Below are positions 8,538 to 17,034 of a DNA stretch of 64,000 bases, in pieces. This stretch comes from CAVQCJ01 sp963849365 (GTDB taxonomy: Bacteria > Actinomycetota > Actinomycetes > Prado026): contig CAWKHA010000001.1 in the NCBI GenBank assembly GCA_963849365.1, forward strand, positions 496,001 through 560,000, written 5' to 3'. The position numbers were made by a program, and so were the translations under genes. The notes under the pieces were generated by a model. The model saw nothing but the letters and a program-made list of their open reading frames with translations, made no database searches and was not told the DNA's origin. Each line of letters starts with the position of its first letter. Position 1 is the first letter of the stretch.

Positions 8538-10091
8538 GTGCAGAACACCGAGCTCAAGACCCTGGTCCGCGGCGTCGTCGACGACCCCGGGCTGACGTAC
8601 CGGCAGCGGGTGCAGCAGCTGGCGACACTCGCCGAGAACGCGCTCGACCCGCCCGAGGTGTCCGACGCCTGCTCCCGCGCACTCGACAAGCGGGTGATCT
8701 GCGACATGTACGAGGGCAGCGCCCCGTACCGGCCCCGGTACGTGCTGCCGGACTACGCGGTGGCTCTGCGCAACGGCTCGGCGTTCCTCGAGCTGCCGCC
8801 GGCCCACGACCTGGCGGAGGCGCTGGCGTTCTTGCTCATCCTGTACACCCAGGTGCCGTCGATCACCGGCTACCCCGTGTACCTCGGCGACCTCGACGCG
8901 CTCCTCGCACCGTTCCTGGACGGCGTGGACGACGACGAGCTGTACCGTCGGTTGCGGCTGTTCTGGATCAGTCTGGACCGGATGTTCCCGGACGCGTTCA
9001 CGCACACCGACCTTGGACCCGACGACAGCCGGGTCGGCCGCACCGTGCTGCGGCTGGAACGTGAGCTGCTGCAGGTGGTCCCGAACCTGACCCTGCGCGT
9101 CGACCCCGAGCGCACGCCCGACGACTACGTCCTGGACGCCGTGCGCACCGTCTTCGCGTGCGGCAAGCCGCACTTCGTCAACCACCCCATGATGACGGCC
9201 GACCTGGGTGACCGGTATGCCGCTGTCAGCTGCTACAACTCGCTGAAGATCGGCGGTGGCGCGCACACGCTGGTGCGGCTGAACCTCAAGGAGGCGGTGC
9301 TGCACCACGACGGCGGTGCGGATACGTTCCTGGGTACCACGCTGCCGATGTACGTTGAGCTGACCGCCGAGCTGGCCGACGCGCGGGTCCGGCACCTGGT
9401 CGAGCGCGCGCGGTTCTACGAGCACAGCTGGCTGGTGCACGAGGGGCTGGTCTCGCCGGACCGGTTCTCGGCCATGTTCGGGGTGTTCGGGCTGGCGGAG
9501 GCTGTCGACCTCCTGATGGAGCGCGAGGGTGTACCGGACGCGCACTACGGCCACGACCCTCGGGCCGACGACCTGTCGTACCGCATCGTCGCCCGGGTGG
9601 CCGAGCTGGTGGCCGCCCGGCCGATGCACCATTGCGAGGGCAACGGCGGGAGGTGCTTCCTGCACAGCCAGTCCGGCATCGACTCCGACGAGGACGTCAC
9701 GGCCGGGACGCGCATCCCCGTGGGCAGCGAGCCGCCGCTGCCGGACCACCTGGCGACCATCACGCCGCATCACATCTACTTCGCCGCCGGCGTCTCCGAC
9801 GTACTGGCCTTCGACGAGACCGCTCGACGCAATCCGCAGGCGGTGGTCGACGTGATCCGAGGAGCGTTCGCGACCGGGATGCGCGACTTCACGTTCAACC
9901 TGGACAGCAACGACTTCGTCCGCATCACCGGGTACCTGGTGCGCAAGTCCGACCTAGCCCGGTTGGCGACCGAGGGCGCCCGGCACAGCAGCACGTACCT
10001 GGCGGCGGGTTCGATGGCGAACAGCCACCTCGCCGACCGGGCGCCGAAGCGGGTGATCAGCGGTGAGAGCGCCGCGGGGCCTGGTCGCTGA
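8538..10091 (+). CDS. yjjI: YjjI-family glycyl radical enzyme
   Basis: The 517-residue length matches the E. coli YjjI family, a pyruvate formate-lyase-related group whose reaction is unknown. The candidate active-site cysteine is Cys232 in AVSCYNSLKIGGGAHTL. The glycyl-radical loop near the C-terminus reads VRITGYLVRKSDL, with Gly465 as the radical site. The activase gene follows with a 29-bp overlap, as in enterobacteria. Such radicals are destroyed by oxygen, so the enzyme should work only under anoxia, which fits the two DosR-like boxes upstream. The start is a GTG without ribosome site but with a -10 seven bases before it, hence leaderless. It uses the same high-G+C codons as its neighbours. 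Confidence 0.9.
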   Translation: MQNTELKTLVRGVVDDPGLTYRQRVQQLATLAENALDPPEVSDACSRALDKRVICDMYEGSAPYRPRYVLPDYAVALRNGSAFLELPPAHDLAEALAFLLILYTQVPSITGYPVYLGDLDALLAPFLDGVDDDELYRRLRLFWISLDRMFPDAFTHTDLGPDDSRVGRTVLRLERELLQVVPNLTLRVDPERTPDDYVLDAVRTVFACGKPHFVNHPMMTADLGDRYAAVSCYNSLKIGGGAHTLVRLNLKEAVLHHDGGADTFLGTTLPMYVELTAELADARVRHLVERARFYEHSWLVHEGLVSPDRFSAMFGVFGLAEAVDLLMEREGVPDAHYGHDPRADDLSYRIVARVAELVAARPMHHCEGNGGRCFLHSQSGIDSDEDVTAGTRIPVGSEPPLPDHLATITPHHIYFAAGVSDVLAFDETARRNPQAVVDVIRGAFATGMRDFTFNLDSNDFVRITGYLVRKSDLARLATEGARHSSTYLAAGSMANSHLADRAPKRVISGESAAGPGR

Positions 10092-10788
10092 CGTCGTACG
10101 GTTCTCCTGGGTCGACGGCCCGGGGAACCGGTTCGTCGTCTTCATGCAGGGATGCAACCTGAACTGCCCGGCGTGCCACAACCCGCACACCATCCCGTGC
10201 AGCACACCCCGCGCCCGCAGCGTCGGCGTCGACGAGCTGGTCGAGCAGGTGCAACCTCTCGCGCCCTTCCTGACCGGTGTCACGGTGTCCGGAGGCGAGG
10301 CGACGTTGCAGGCCGAGTTCGTCCGAGCGTTCTTCGAGCGGATCGGCGCCGACCCGGAGCTGGGCCGGCTCACCCGCTTCGTCGACAGCAACGGTGTAGC
10401 GGACGCGGCCGTGTGGGACCGGCTGCTGCCGGTGACCGACGGCGTGATGCTGGACCTCAAAGCGCTCGACCCGCGCGTGCACGAGGCGCTGACCGGCTCG
10501 GACAACACCCTCGTGCTCGACTCGATCCGCTCGCTCGCGGCGGCCGGGAAGCTGTACGAGGTGCGGTTGCTGCTGGTGCCGGGGGTGAACGACGACCCGG
10601 CGACCCTCGACCGCACGGTGCGCTGGCTGCTCGGCGTCGACCCCGCGGTACGCATCAAGGTGATCGGCTTTCGGCGGCAGGGCGTTCGGGCGTCCGCTCG
10701 CAACTGGCCGGAGGCCGGGCAGCACAGGATGGCCGACTACCGCCGGCAGCTCACCGAGCTCGGCGTCCGGGAGCTCGAGGTGGTCTGA
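10063..10788 (+). CDS. yjjW: YjjW-family glycyl radical enzyme activase (radical SAM)
   Basis: The N-terminus carries the radical-SAM triad CNLNCPAC (Cys31, Cys35, Cys38), a CxxxCxxC that binds the [4Fe-4S] cluster, followed by VTVSGGEATLQ, typical of activases. At 241 residues it lacks the inserted ferredoxin-like cysteine cluster found in many longer glycyl-radical activases. No further cysteine-rich stretch is visible. It should cleave S-adenosylmethionine and abstract hydrogen from the glycine of the YjjI-like partner. The GTG start lies inside the end of the partner gene, implying translational coupling and strict co-expression. Confidence 0.9.
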   Translation: MRAPRGLVADVVRFSWVDGPGNRFVVFMQGCNLNCPACHNPHTIPCSTPRARSVGVDELVEQVQPLAPFLTGVTVSGGEATLQAEFVRAFFERIGADPELGRLTRFVDSNGVADAAVWDRLLPVTDGVMLDLKALDPRVHEALTGSDNTLVLDSIRSLAAAGKLYEVRLLLVPGVNDDPATLDRTVRWLLGVDPAVRIKVIGFRRQGVRASARNWPEAGQHRMADYRRQLTELGVRELEVV

Positions 10789-10917
10789 TCGCCCGGCGCG
10801 GGCCCGGAGCCGCGGCATGACCCGGCCAGGTCCTCGGCCGTCCATCCCCGTAGGCGTACCGGATGACGGCTGGTGAGAGCGGTCAGAAGTGCGCCGGGCC
10901 TGACCGAGGCAGGTCTC

Positions 10918-10932
10918 AAGGCGAAGGTCCCG
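10918..10932 (+). promoter_or_regulatory. Distal DosR-like box
   Basis: AAGGCGAAGGTCCCG matches the distal box at 8460 at 13 of 15 positions. It lies 47 bp (centre to centre) upstream of the proximal box of the SCP2-domain gene. Confidence 0.5.
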
Positions 10933-10964
10933 TCTCTGATACGTGCTCATCCTCGACCACCACA

Positions 10965-11007
10965 GGGCCTAAGGACCCTCGTCGGGCGGTGCGGGGAGGG
11001 CGAGACT
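10965..11007 (+). promoter_or_regulatory. DosR-like box plus -10 for SCP2-glycogen debranching operon
   Basis: The box GGGCCTAAGGACCCT (10965-10979) is followed after 22 bp by GAGACT (11002-11007). The start point would coincide with the ATG at 11015. Confidence 0.6.
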
Positions 11008-11014
11008 GACGCGC

Positions 11015-11422
11015 ATGGCACGATCGGCTCGTCGTTCCGCAGTGGCCGCGGGTAGCCCGACGGGTGCCTTCTTCGAGGCTCTCGCGAGCCGAGGAACGGA
11101 CCCGCTGTTGCGGACGGCGAACGGGTCTATCCGCTTCGACGTGGTCGACCGGCGGCACGTGGAGCACTGGCTGGTGTCCGTGAACGCGGGCAACGCCAAG
11201 GTCTCCCGGGTCAACCGGCGGGCGGACGCGGTGATGCTCGTCGAGAAGGAGCTGCTGGACCGCATCGTCAGCGGCAGGGCCAACGCGATGGCCGCCCTCC
11301 TCCGTGGCGCACTCGTGGTCGAGGGGGACCTCGGGCTGCTCCTGGCGTTCCAGCGGATCTTCCCAGGCCCTCAGTCCCCAGCCCGGCCGACAGCTGCGGC
11401 AAGGGGAGGCGGCCGTGGCTGA
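11015..11422 (+). CDS. SCP2 sterol-binding-domain protein
   Basis: The 135-residue protein matches the stand-alone SCP2 domain seen in actinobacteria: GSIRFDVVDRRHVEHWLVSV, then SRVNRRADAVMLVEKELLDRI, and MAALLRGALVVEGDLGLLLAFQRIFPG at the C-terminal core. SCP2 folds bind lipids or other hydrophobic ligands; the ligand here is unknown. It overlaps the following glycogen-debranching gene by 8 bp, so the pair forms an operon. The ATG lies where a DosR-like promoter predicts transcript start. The final 20 residues are Pro/Ala/Gly-rich and probably disordered. Confidence 0.85.
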   Translation: MARSARRSAVAAGSPTGAFFEALASRGTDPLLRTANGSIRFDVVDRRHVEHWLVSVNAGNAKVSRVNRRADAVMLVEKELLDRIVSGRANAMAALLRGALVVEGDLGLLLAFQRIFPGPQSPARPTAAARGGGRG

Positions 11423-13484
11423 CGACGTGGTGCGGATCTTGGAGGGCAACACCTTCATCGTCAGCGATGAGCGTGGCGACATCGAGGCCGGTTCAGCGGA
11501 CCCGACGGGCCTCTTCTCGTATGACACCCGGTTCTTATCGACCTGGGCTCTGACCATCGACGGAAAGAAGCTGAACTCGCTGTCGGTCGACGACCTGCAG
11601 TACTACGAGGTGCAGTTCTTCCTCGTCCCAGGCACTGGCACGGTGTACGTGAATGCGGACCTGTCCGTCATCCGTCGCCGCACGGTCGAGGCCGGGTTCG
11701 TCGAACAGCTCACGATCTTGAACCACAAGCCGCAACCAGTCGACCTCGTGGTCCGCATCGAGGCCGCGAGCGACTTCGCGGACCTCTTCGAGATCAAGGA
11801 CGCACTGGCGAAGCAAGGCACCTACGACCACCGCGTCGAGCACCGCACCCTGATTCTTGGCTACCAGCGCGAGACCTTCCGGCGGCAGACGGTCATTACC
11901 GCCTCGACACCCGTGCTCATCGACCAGCACGGCCTCACGTTCGATGTGCACATCGAGCCACACGGATCGTGGCTGGCCGAAATCGACGTGGTCGCCGACC
12001 TCACCATCGGCGAGATGCCAAATACAGCCGCGCGCCGACGCACGGCGGCGAGGACGAGGCGCGAGATTTCCCGTGGCCTCGACAAGTGGCTGAGCCGTTC
12101 CCCGACGCTTCGGTGCGACTGGGAGCCGTTGATGGCGACCTACCGTCGCAGCCTGGTGGACCTGGCCGCACTGCGGTTCACCACCCGGACGATGCCCGAC
12201 CACGCCCTGCCAGCCGCGGGCCTGCCGTGGTTCATGACCATGTTCGGTCGGGACAGCATCCTGACCAGCCTGCAGGCGCTTCCATTCGTTCCGGAGCTCG
12301 CAGCGACGACCCTGCGGGCCCTGGCAGCCAGGCAGGGCACGCGGCTGGACGACTTCCGCGACGAGGACCCCGGCCGGATCCTGCACGAGATGCGCTACGG
12401 CGAACTGACTGCGTTCGAGGAGCGCCCGCACTCGCCGTACTACGGCAGCGCCGACGCGACACCGCTGTTCGTGGTTCTTCTCGATGAGTACGAACGCTGG
12501 ACCGGAGACACCAGGCTGGTGCGCGACCTGGAGGTCGAGGCCCGGGCGGCCCTGGCGTGGATCGACGACTACGCCGATCTGCAGGGCAACGGATACGTTG
12601 CCTACCAGCGCCGCAACGAGGACACCGGCCTGGAGAACCAGTGCTGGAAGGACTCCTGGGACTCCATCTCCTACCACGACGGGCGCCTGCCCGGCTTCCC
12701 GCGCGCAACCTGCGAGCTGCAGGGCTACGCCTACGACGCCAAGGTCAGGGCCGCCCGGCTCGCCCGCCAGATATGGCACGACCCCGCGTACGCGACCGCA
12801 CTGGAACGCGAGGCCGCTGCGCTCAAGCGCCGGTTCAACCGCGATTACTGGCTCCCCGACGGCGAGTTCTACGCGGTCGCCCTGGACCACGACGGCCGCC
12901 CGGTGGACTCGCTGACCTCGAACAATGGCCACCTGCTGTGGAGCGGGATCGTCGAGCGGAGCAAGGCCCGGCGGGTCGTCGAGCACCTGATGGGGCCGCG
13001 CATGTTCACCGGCTGGGGCATCCGCACGCTCGCCGACGGGGAGGCCAGGTTCAACCCCATCGGCTACCACACCGGCGCAGTCTGGCCCTTCGACAACTCC
13101 TTCATCGCCTGGGGGCTGCGGCGCTACGGGTTCAAGGCCGATGCCGCCCGGGTCGCCGCCGGCATCCTCGAGGCGGCCGAGTTCTTCCAGGGACGGCTGC
13201 CAGAAGCATTCGGTGGCTACCCCCGCGACCTGACGCGGTATCCCGTGCAGTACCCCACCGCCTGCAGTCCTCAGGCGTGGTCCACCGGTGCACCGCTACT
13301 CCTGCTGCGCACCATGCTGGGTCTGGAGCCGACCGGCGACCACCTCGTGGTCGACCCGGCACTGCCGCTGAAGATCGGCACCCTCGAACTCCTCGACGTT
13401 CCAGGCCGCTGGGGACGCGTCGACGCGTTCGGCCGCGGCCGAATCGACACGACCGGACGACGCACAACGCGGCCACGACACTGA
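11415..13484 (+). CDS. Glycogen-debranching-type amylo-alpha-1,6-glucosidase
   Basis: I chose GTG at 11415 because AGGGGAGG lies 6 nt upstream, giving 689 residues. The N-terminal domain (about 1-230, from VRILEGNTFIVSDERGDIEAG and LFSYDTRFLSTW) matches the bacterial glycogen-debranching N-terminal domain. The C-terminal half is an (alpha/alpha)6-barrel of the GDE_C type, with GLPWFMTMFGRDSILTSL, then NEDTGLENQCWKDSWDS, and YHTGAVWPFDNSFIAWGL. It should hydrolyse alpha-1,6 branches or act on related oligosaccharides to release stored glucose. Cotranscription with an SCP2 protein behind a DosR-like site suggests use of reserves during oxygen limitation; this is inferred. The last 15 residues are Arg/Thr-rich and may be a tail. 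Confidence 0.85.
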   Translation: MADDVVRILEGNTFIVSDERGDIEAGSADPTGLFSYDTRFLSTWALTIDGKKLNSLSVDDLQYYEVQFFLVPGTGTVYVNADLSVIRRRTVEAGFVEQLTILNHKPQPVDLVVRIEAASDFADLFEIKDALAKQGTYDHRVEHRTLILGYQRETFRRQTVITASTPVLIDQHGLTFDVHIEPHGSWLAEIDVVADLTIGEMPNTAARRRTAARTRREISRGLDKWLSRSPTLRCDWEPLMATYRRSLVDLAALRFTTRTMPDHALPAAGLPWFMTMFGRDSILTSLQALPFVPELAATTLRALAARQGTRLDDFRDEDPGRILHEMRYGELTAFEERPHSPYYGSADATPLFVVLLDEYERWTGDTRLVRDLEVEARAALAWIDDYADLQGNGYVAYQRRNEDTGLENQCWKDSWDSISYHDGRLPGFPRATCELQGYAYDAKVRAARLARQIWHDPAYATALEREAAALKRRFNRDYWLPDGEFYAVALDHDGRPVDSLTSNNGHLLWSGIVERSKARRVVEHLMGPRMFTGWGIRTLADGEARFNPIGYHTGAVWPFDNSFIAWGLRRYGFKADAARVAAGILEAAEFFQGRLPEAFGGYPRDLTRYPVQYPTACSPQAWSTGAPLLLLRTMLGLEPTGDHLVVDPALPLKIGTLELLDVPGRWGRVDAFGRGRIDTTGRRTTRPRH

Positions 13485-13529
13485 TCGAGCGAGCTGGAGT
13501 TGCGCTTTCACAGGCTGCAGGTCTTGTTG

Positions 13530-13775
13530 AACTGAATCGCCCCGGCGTGTCCGGAGGCTCCATCTGTTGAGAAGGCGATGGGGTCTTGGTCATGGGAAGA
13601 GGATCGAACTATCCGCCCGAGATCAGGCGGTTGAGACGTGAGGTCGCCGAGCTGCGGCGGGCGAACGAGATCCTCAAGGCAGGCACCTCGGCTTTCTTCG
13701 CGGCCGAACTCGACCGGCCACACCTGCGCTCGTGAGGTTCATCGACGAGCACAAGAGCCACCGGGTGGGGCACGC
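13530..13775 (+). mobile_element. IS3-family insertion sequence remnant
   Basis: The stretch begins with TGAACTGAATCGCCCCGG, which resembles an IS3 terminal inverted repeat. The end of OrfA follows: from the ATG at 13592 the frame reads RRLRREVAELRRANEILKAG, then SAFFAAELDRP, and stops at 13733-13735. OrfB would start at 13732 with MRFIDEHKSHRVG, overlapping OrfA as expected, but homology ends after about 13 residues. The transposase catalytic domain and the right end are absent. This is a decayed left end and cannot transpose. Confidence 0.8.
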
Positions 13776-13843
13776 TGCGCCAGGGCACAGCCTTGGCCCT
13801 CGGCAGGGTCGCGGTCACCGGTTCTCCGTAGTGCCAGTCCGCC

Positions 13844-14077
13844 CTAGCGCTCCGCGAGCAGCTGGGTCACGACGTGCGCCACCAGGTCGTACGGGACCGG
13901 CCGGGCGAGCGGGAACCGCAGCGTGCCCTTCCCCATGGCGTACGGCTCGAGGTCGCGCGCGAGGGCCGGGTCACCCGTCGGCTGCGGGTACCGGCTGAGG
14001 TGGTGCTTCCAGGCGGCGAAGTGCACGACGCTCCGGCCGTCGAGGGTGAGGGTGGGGATCCGTCTCCCCCTCGTCAT
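13844..14077 (-). pseudogene. Truncated DUF1801 (YdhG-like) protein, C-terminal half only
   Basis: The 77 codons read RRIPTLTLDGRSVVHFAAWK, then YAMGKGTLRFPLARPVPYDLV, the C-terminal half of DUF1801 proteins, which are normally about 115-140 residues. The N-terminal 40 or so residues are missing; upstream in-frame sequence does not resemble the family. An ATG at 14077 with GGAGC just before it could still allow expression of the fragment. The IS3 remnant lies directly beyond its 3' end, which suggests a rearrangement here. Confidence 0.65.
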
Positions 14078-14138
14078 CGGGCTCCGACCATCGGACAGCG
14101 AGCGCGCCGTGTCAAACCGGAAGGCGCCCAGCGCGTCC

Positions 14139-14181
14139 GGGCCGATGGACCCTGGTCGCGGATCGCTCGGCAGTCGAGGAT
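14139..14181 (+). promoter_or_regulatory. DosR-like box plus -10 for WS/DGAT gene
   Basis: The box GGGCCGATGGACCCT (14139-14153) differs from the SCP2 promoter box at only 2 of 15 positions. GAGGAT (14176-14181) follows after 22 bp. The resulting leader of about 16 nt carries the GAGGTGG ribosome site of the gene at 14205. Confidence 0.6.
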
Positions 14182-14204
14182 CGAGCCGATTGCGAGGTGG
14201 GTCG

Positions 14205-15578
14205 GTGACACGTCCAGCACGTCCGCTCGTCGAGCGGGTCGGCCCCGACGACCTGATGCAGCTCGCCGCGGACGTCGGCCCGGTGCGCGAGCAGGTGGGA
14301 GCGGTCCTCGTCCTCGAGGCCGGGGCGAGGTTCGACGCCGGGCAGGCGGCGGACGTCGTCGCCGACCGGCTCGGCGAGGTGCCCCGGTTCCGGCAGGTGC
14401 TCAGACGGGTACCGCTCGGCTGCGGCCGCCCGATCTGGGTCGACGACCCGGGCTTCGAGGCTCGCCGGCACGTCCGGGTCGTCCCCTGCCGTGGGCCGGG
14501 CGACGAGGCCGACCTGCTGGCCGAGGCGGTCGCGCTGGTCACCGAGCCGCTGGCCGCGGCGGCGCCGCCGTGGCGTGCCGCGGTCGTCACCGGCCTCACC
14601 GGCTCGCGGGCCGCGGTCGTGGTGGTCTTCCATCACGTCCTAGCGGACGGGATCGGCGGGCTCGCCGTGCTGGGTCGGCTGGGCGACCCAGCCGACGGCG
14701 TCCCGGGTCGCTCCGCGGTCCCCGCCGACTTCCCCCGCCCGACCCCGGGCCGTCGCCGGCTCGCCGCCGACGCGTGGGCGGCCCATGCCCGGGGGCTCTC
14801 CCGGGTGCCGGCAGCGGTGCGGTCGCTGCCGGAGCAGGTCGCCGAGGTGCACCGCACCGGCCGGCTGCGTGCCTCCCCGAGCTCTCTGAACCGGTTGACG
14901 GGGCGCCGGCGCCAGGCCGTGGTCGTACGCACGGAGCTGCGCGGCGCCCGGGCGGTCGCCCACGCGCAGCGCGCAACGGTCAACGACGTCGTCCTCGCGG
15001 CAGTCGCGGGTGCGCTCCGCGAGCTGCTCCTGCGACGCGGCGAGCCGGTGCCGGTCCTCGTGGCCTCGGTGCCTGTCGCCCGCCGCACGCACACCACCGC
15101 GGCCGAGCTGGGGAACGAGCTGGGCGGCATGGTGGTGCCGCTTCCCGTCGACGTCGACCGCTCCGAGCGGCTGCGACGGACGGCAGCTGTGACCCGCACG
15201 CGCAAGGCAGCCCCCGGCGGCGAGGCGCTGATGGGGCCGATTTTCCGGTTGATGGGCGCCCTCGGGCTGGTGGGCAGGTTCGTCAACCGCCAGCACATGG
15301 TCAGCACGTTCGTCACGAACCTGCGCGGGCCTGCGCAGCAGCTGATGGTCGTCGGCCGGCCCGTGCTCGAGATCCTGCCTGTCAGCCACCTCACGGGGAA
15401 CGTGACGGTGACCTTCGCGGCGCTGTCCTACGCGGGCAGGGTCGTGGTCACGGTGACCGCCGACCCTGATGCCTGCCCGGACCTGGACGACCTCGCGACG
15501 TTGCTGCAGGCGGAGCTGGACGCATTCACCGACCTGGAGGAGCAGGACCGCGAGAACGCGGGGAGAGATGCCGGATGA
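14205..15578 (+). CDS. WS/DGAT family wax ester / triacylglycerol synthase
   Basis: I chose GTG at 14205, with GAGGTGG upstream, giving 457 residues. The acyltransferase motif HHxxxDG is present as FHHVLADGIGG (His143, His144, Asp148, Gly149). The C-terminal domain has NDVVLAAVAGALRELL and TFVTNLRGP, both typical of WS/DGAT enzymes. The enzyme joins acyl-CoA to diacylglycerol or fatty alcohol to make storage lipid at the membrane. In M. tuberculosis, tgs1 of this family belongs to the DosR regulon, and a DosR-like box lies upstream here as well. The next gene overlaps by 4 bp (ATGA). Confidence 0.9.
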   Translation: MTRPARPLVERVGPDDLMQLAADVGPVREQVGAVLVLEAGARFDAGQAADVVADRLGEVPRFRQVLRRVPLGCGRPIWVDDPGFEARRHVRVVPCRGPGDEADLLAEAVALVTEPLAAAAPPWRAAVVTGLTGSRAAVVVVFHHVLADGIGGLAVLGRLGDPADGVPGRSAVPADFPRPTPGRRRLAADAWAAHARGLSRVPAAVRSLPEQVAEVHRTGRLRASPSSLNRLTGRRRQAVVVRTELRGARAVAHAQRATVNDVVLAAVAGALRELLLRRGEPVPVLVASVPVARRTHTTAAELGNELGGMVVPLPVDVDRSERLRRTAAVTRTRKAAPGGEALMGPIFRLMGALGLVGRFVNRQHMVSTFVTNLRGPAQQLMVVGRPVLEILPVSHLTGNVTVTFAALSYAGRVVVTVTADPDACPDLDDLATLLQAELDAFTDLEEQDRENAGRDAG

Positions 15579-16030
15579 GTCTGAGAGCACTCGTAGGAAG
15601 TGGCGACAGGATCGGGCTGTTCGCCCTGCCGTTCCTGCTGGTCGGCGTGGTCCTGAACGTCGCCTACCCGTCCGTGTTCGAGGTCGGCGGTCCGCCGACC
15701 GCCCTGCGGGTCGTCTCCGTCGTCGTGCTCATCCCCGGTGTCACGGTGTGGGTCTGGTCGGCCGCGCTGATCCTGACGAAAGTACCTCGCGGGGAGCTGA
15801 TCACGAATGGCCCCTACGCCCTGGTGACGCACCCGCTCTACACGGGCGTCGCCCTGCTGGTGCTCCCGTGGGTCGGCTTCCTCCTCGACACGTGGTTGGG
15901 AGCTCTCCTCGGCGTCGCTCTGTACGTCGGGACCAGGATGTTCGCCCCGGCCGAGGAAGAACGGCTGTCGAAGACCTTCGGCGACCGCCGGGACGAGTAC
16001 TGCCGCACGGTGGCGATCCCATGGCTGTGA
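15575..16030 (+). CDS. Isoprenylcysteine-methyltransferase-like membrane protein
   Basis: The 151-residue protein has about four hydrophobic segments and the ICMT/PEMT-type C-terminal pattern NGPYALVTHPLYTGVALLVLP, followed by a cytoplasmic tail with EEERLSKTFGDRRDEY. Such proteins methylate lipids or carboxyl groups using S-adenosylmethionine, but bacterial members are mostly uncharacterised. It overlaps the WS/DGAT gene by 4 bp and is therefore probably coexpressed with lipid synthesis. The substrate is unknown. Confidence 0.82.
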   Translation: MSLRALVGSGDRIGLFALPFLLVGVVLNVAYPSVFEVGGPPTALRVVSVVVLIPGVTVWVWSAALILTKVPRGELITNGPYALVTHPLYTGVALLVLPWVGFLLDTWLGALLGVALYVGTRMFAPAEEERLSKTFGDRRDEYCRTVAIPWL

Positions 16031-16075
16031 GGACGCACCCGCGCCCCGCCCGGCCGGTGAGGCGGTGCCTGAGTC

Positions 16076-16975
16076 CTACGGGTGACGGGCGGAGGCGAGC
16101 AACGCCAGCCCGGGGATCTCGAGCCCGGTTGCGGTCCGGTAGGGGCCGGCCGCCTGCTCCAGGCGCTCGCGGAGCTCGCTCGCGGCTCGCGGGGGAAGCG
16201 CGGCGATCCGGTTCGCCAGCGGCCCGGCCAGCGCCGACGTCCTCGTCCACCAGGCCTCCACGGACGCGTCCCGCAGCGGGACCGCGAGCTCGGTGACCTC
16301 GACGTCCGTCAGGCCGCCCGAGACGAAGAGGGCGCGGAGCCCCCGCACGTCCGAGAGCGAGAAGGGACCGGGCAGCCCAGGTGGGGGGACCGGCACCCCG
16401 AGCTGCGCGCCCACCGCGTCGAACACCACCCCGAGCCAGGGGTTGCGCTCCCTCGGGCCCCACACAGCGACCGCGACACGGCCGCCCGGGCGCAGCACGC
16501 GCCGGATCTCGTCCACCGCGCGGGCCGGGTCGACGGCGAACATCAACCCCTCGCGGGAGACGACGACGTCGTACGACCCGTCCGGCTCGTCGATCTCCTC
16601 GAGGTCGAGCTCGCGGACACGGACGTTGGTGGCTCCGGCCCGGGCGGCGCGGTCGCGGGCGATCGACGTCATGGCCGGCGCGACGTCGGACAGCACCACC
16701 TCGCCGCCGGGCAGGACTCTGGGCGCTGCCGCCAGGCCTACGCCACCGGCCGCGCACGCCAGCTCCAGGACGCGCTCCCCCGGGCGCGGGTCCGTGAGCT
16801 CCAGCAGCCGCGCCGTGACCTCCGCGCCACGGGCGTCGGCGTAGTCGGCGTACGTCCCCCAGGCCGGTGCGACGGACTCCCACATCCCGTGCAGGTGCCC
16901 GCGAGCCACACGATCGTCCGCGGCCTCGGGTTCCGTCCGGTTGTCAGGTGCTCCGGTAGCTCTCAGATCGGTCAT
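16076..16975 (-). CDS. Class I SAM-dependent methyltransferase
   Basis: I chose ATG at 16975 (GGAGGA six bases upstream), giving 299 residues. Motif I is VLELACAAGGVGLAAA and later motifs are DVVVSREGLMFAVDPA and EIRRVLRPGGRVAVAVWG, a Methyltransf_11-type Rossmann fold. The frame extends 13 codons further upstream, but that start lacks a ribosome site. It is divergent from a TetR-type regulator with only 59 bp between the starts, so the regulator probably controls it. The substrate is not identifiable. Confidence 0.85.
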   Translation of the reverse strand: MTDLRATGAPDNRTEPEAADDRVARGHLHGMWESVAPAWGTYADYADARGAEVTARLLELTDPRPGERVLELACAAGGVGLAAAPRVLPGGEVVLSDVAPAMTSIARDRAARAGATNVRVRELDLEEIDEPDGSYDVVVSREGLMFAVDPARAVDEIRRVLRPGGRVAVAVWGPRERNPWLGVVFDAVGAQLGVPVPPPGLPGPFSLSDVRGLRALFVSGGLTDVEVTELAVPLRDASVEAWWTRTSALAGPLANRIAALPPRAASELRERLEQAAGPYRTATGLEIPGLALLASARHP

Positions 16976-17034
16976 GCCGTCCTCCGATGTTGAGTACTCG
17001 CTGCAAGTAATCAATTCTCGGATACAGTAGCGGA
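16976..17034. promoter_or_regulatory. Divergent promoter region, methyltransferase / TetR
   Basis: Between the two starts lie the palindrome GAGTACTC and the A/T-rich stretch CAAGTAATCAATTC, unusual for this genome. A -10 hexamer TACAGT (17023-17028) sits six bases before the regulator ATG, predicting a leaderless mRNA. A TetR operator is expected here but its exact half-sites are not clear. Confidence 0.55.
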
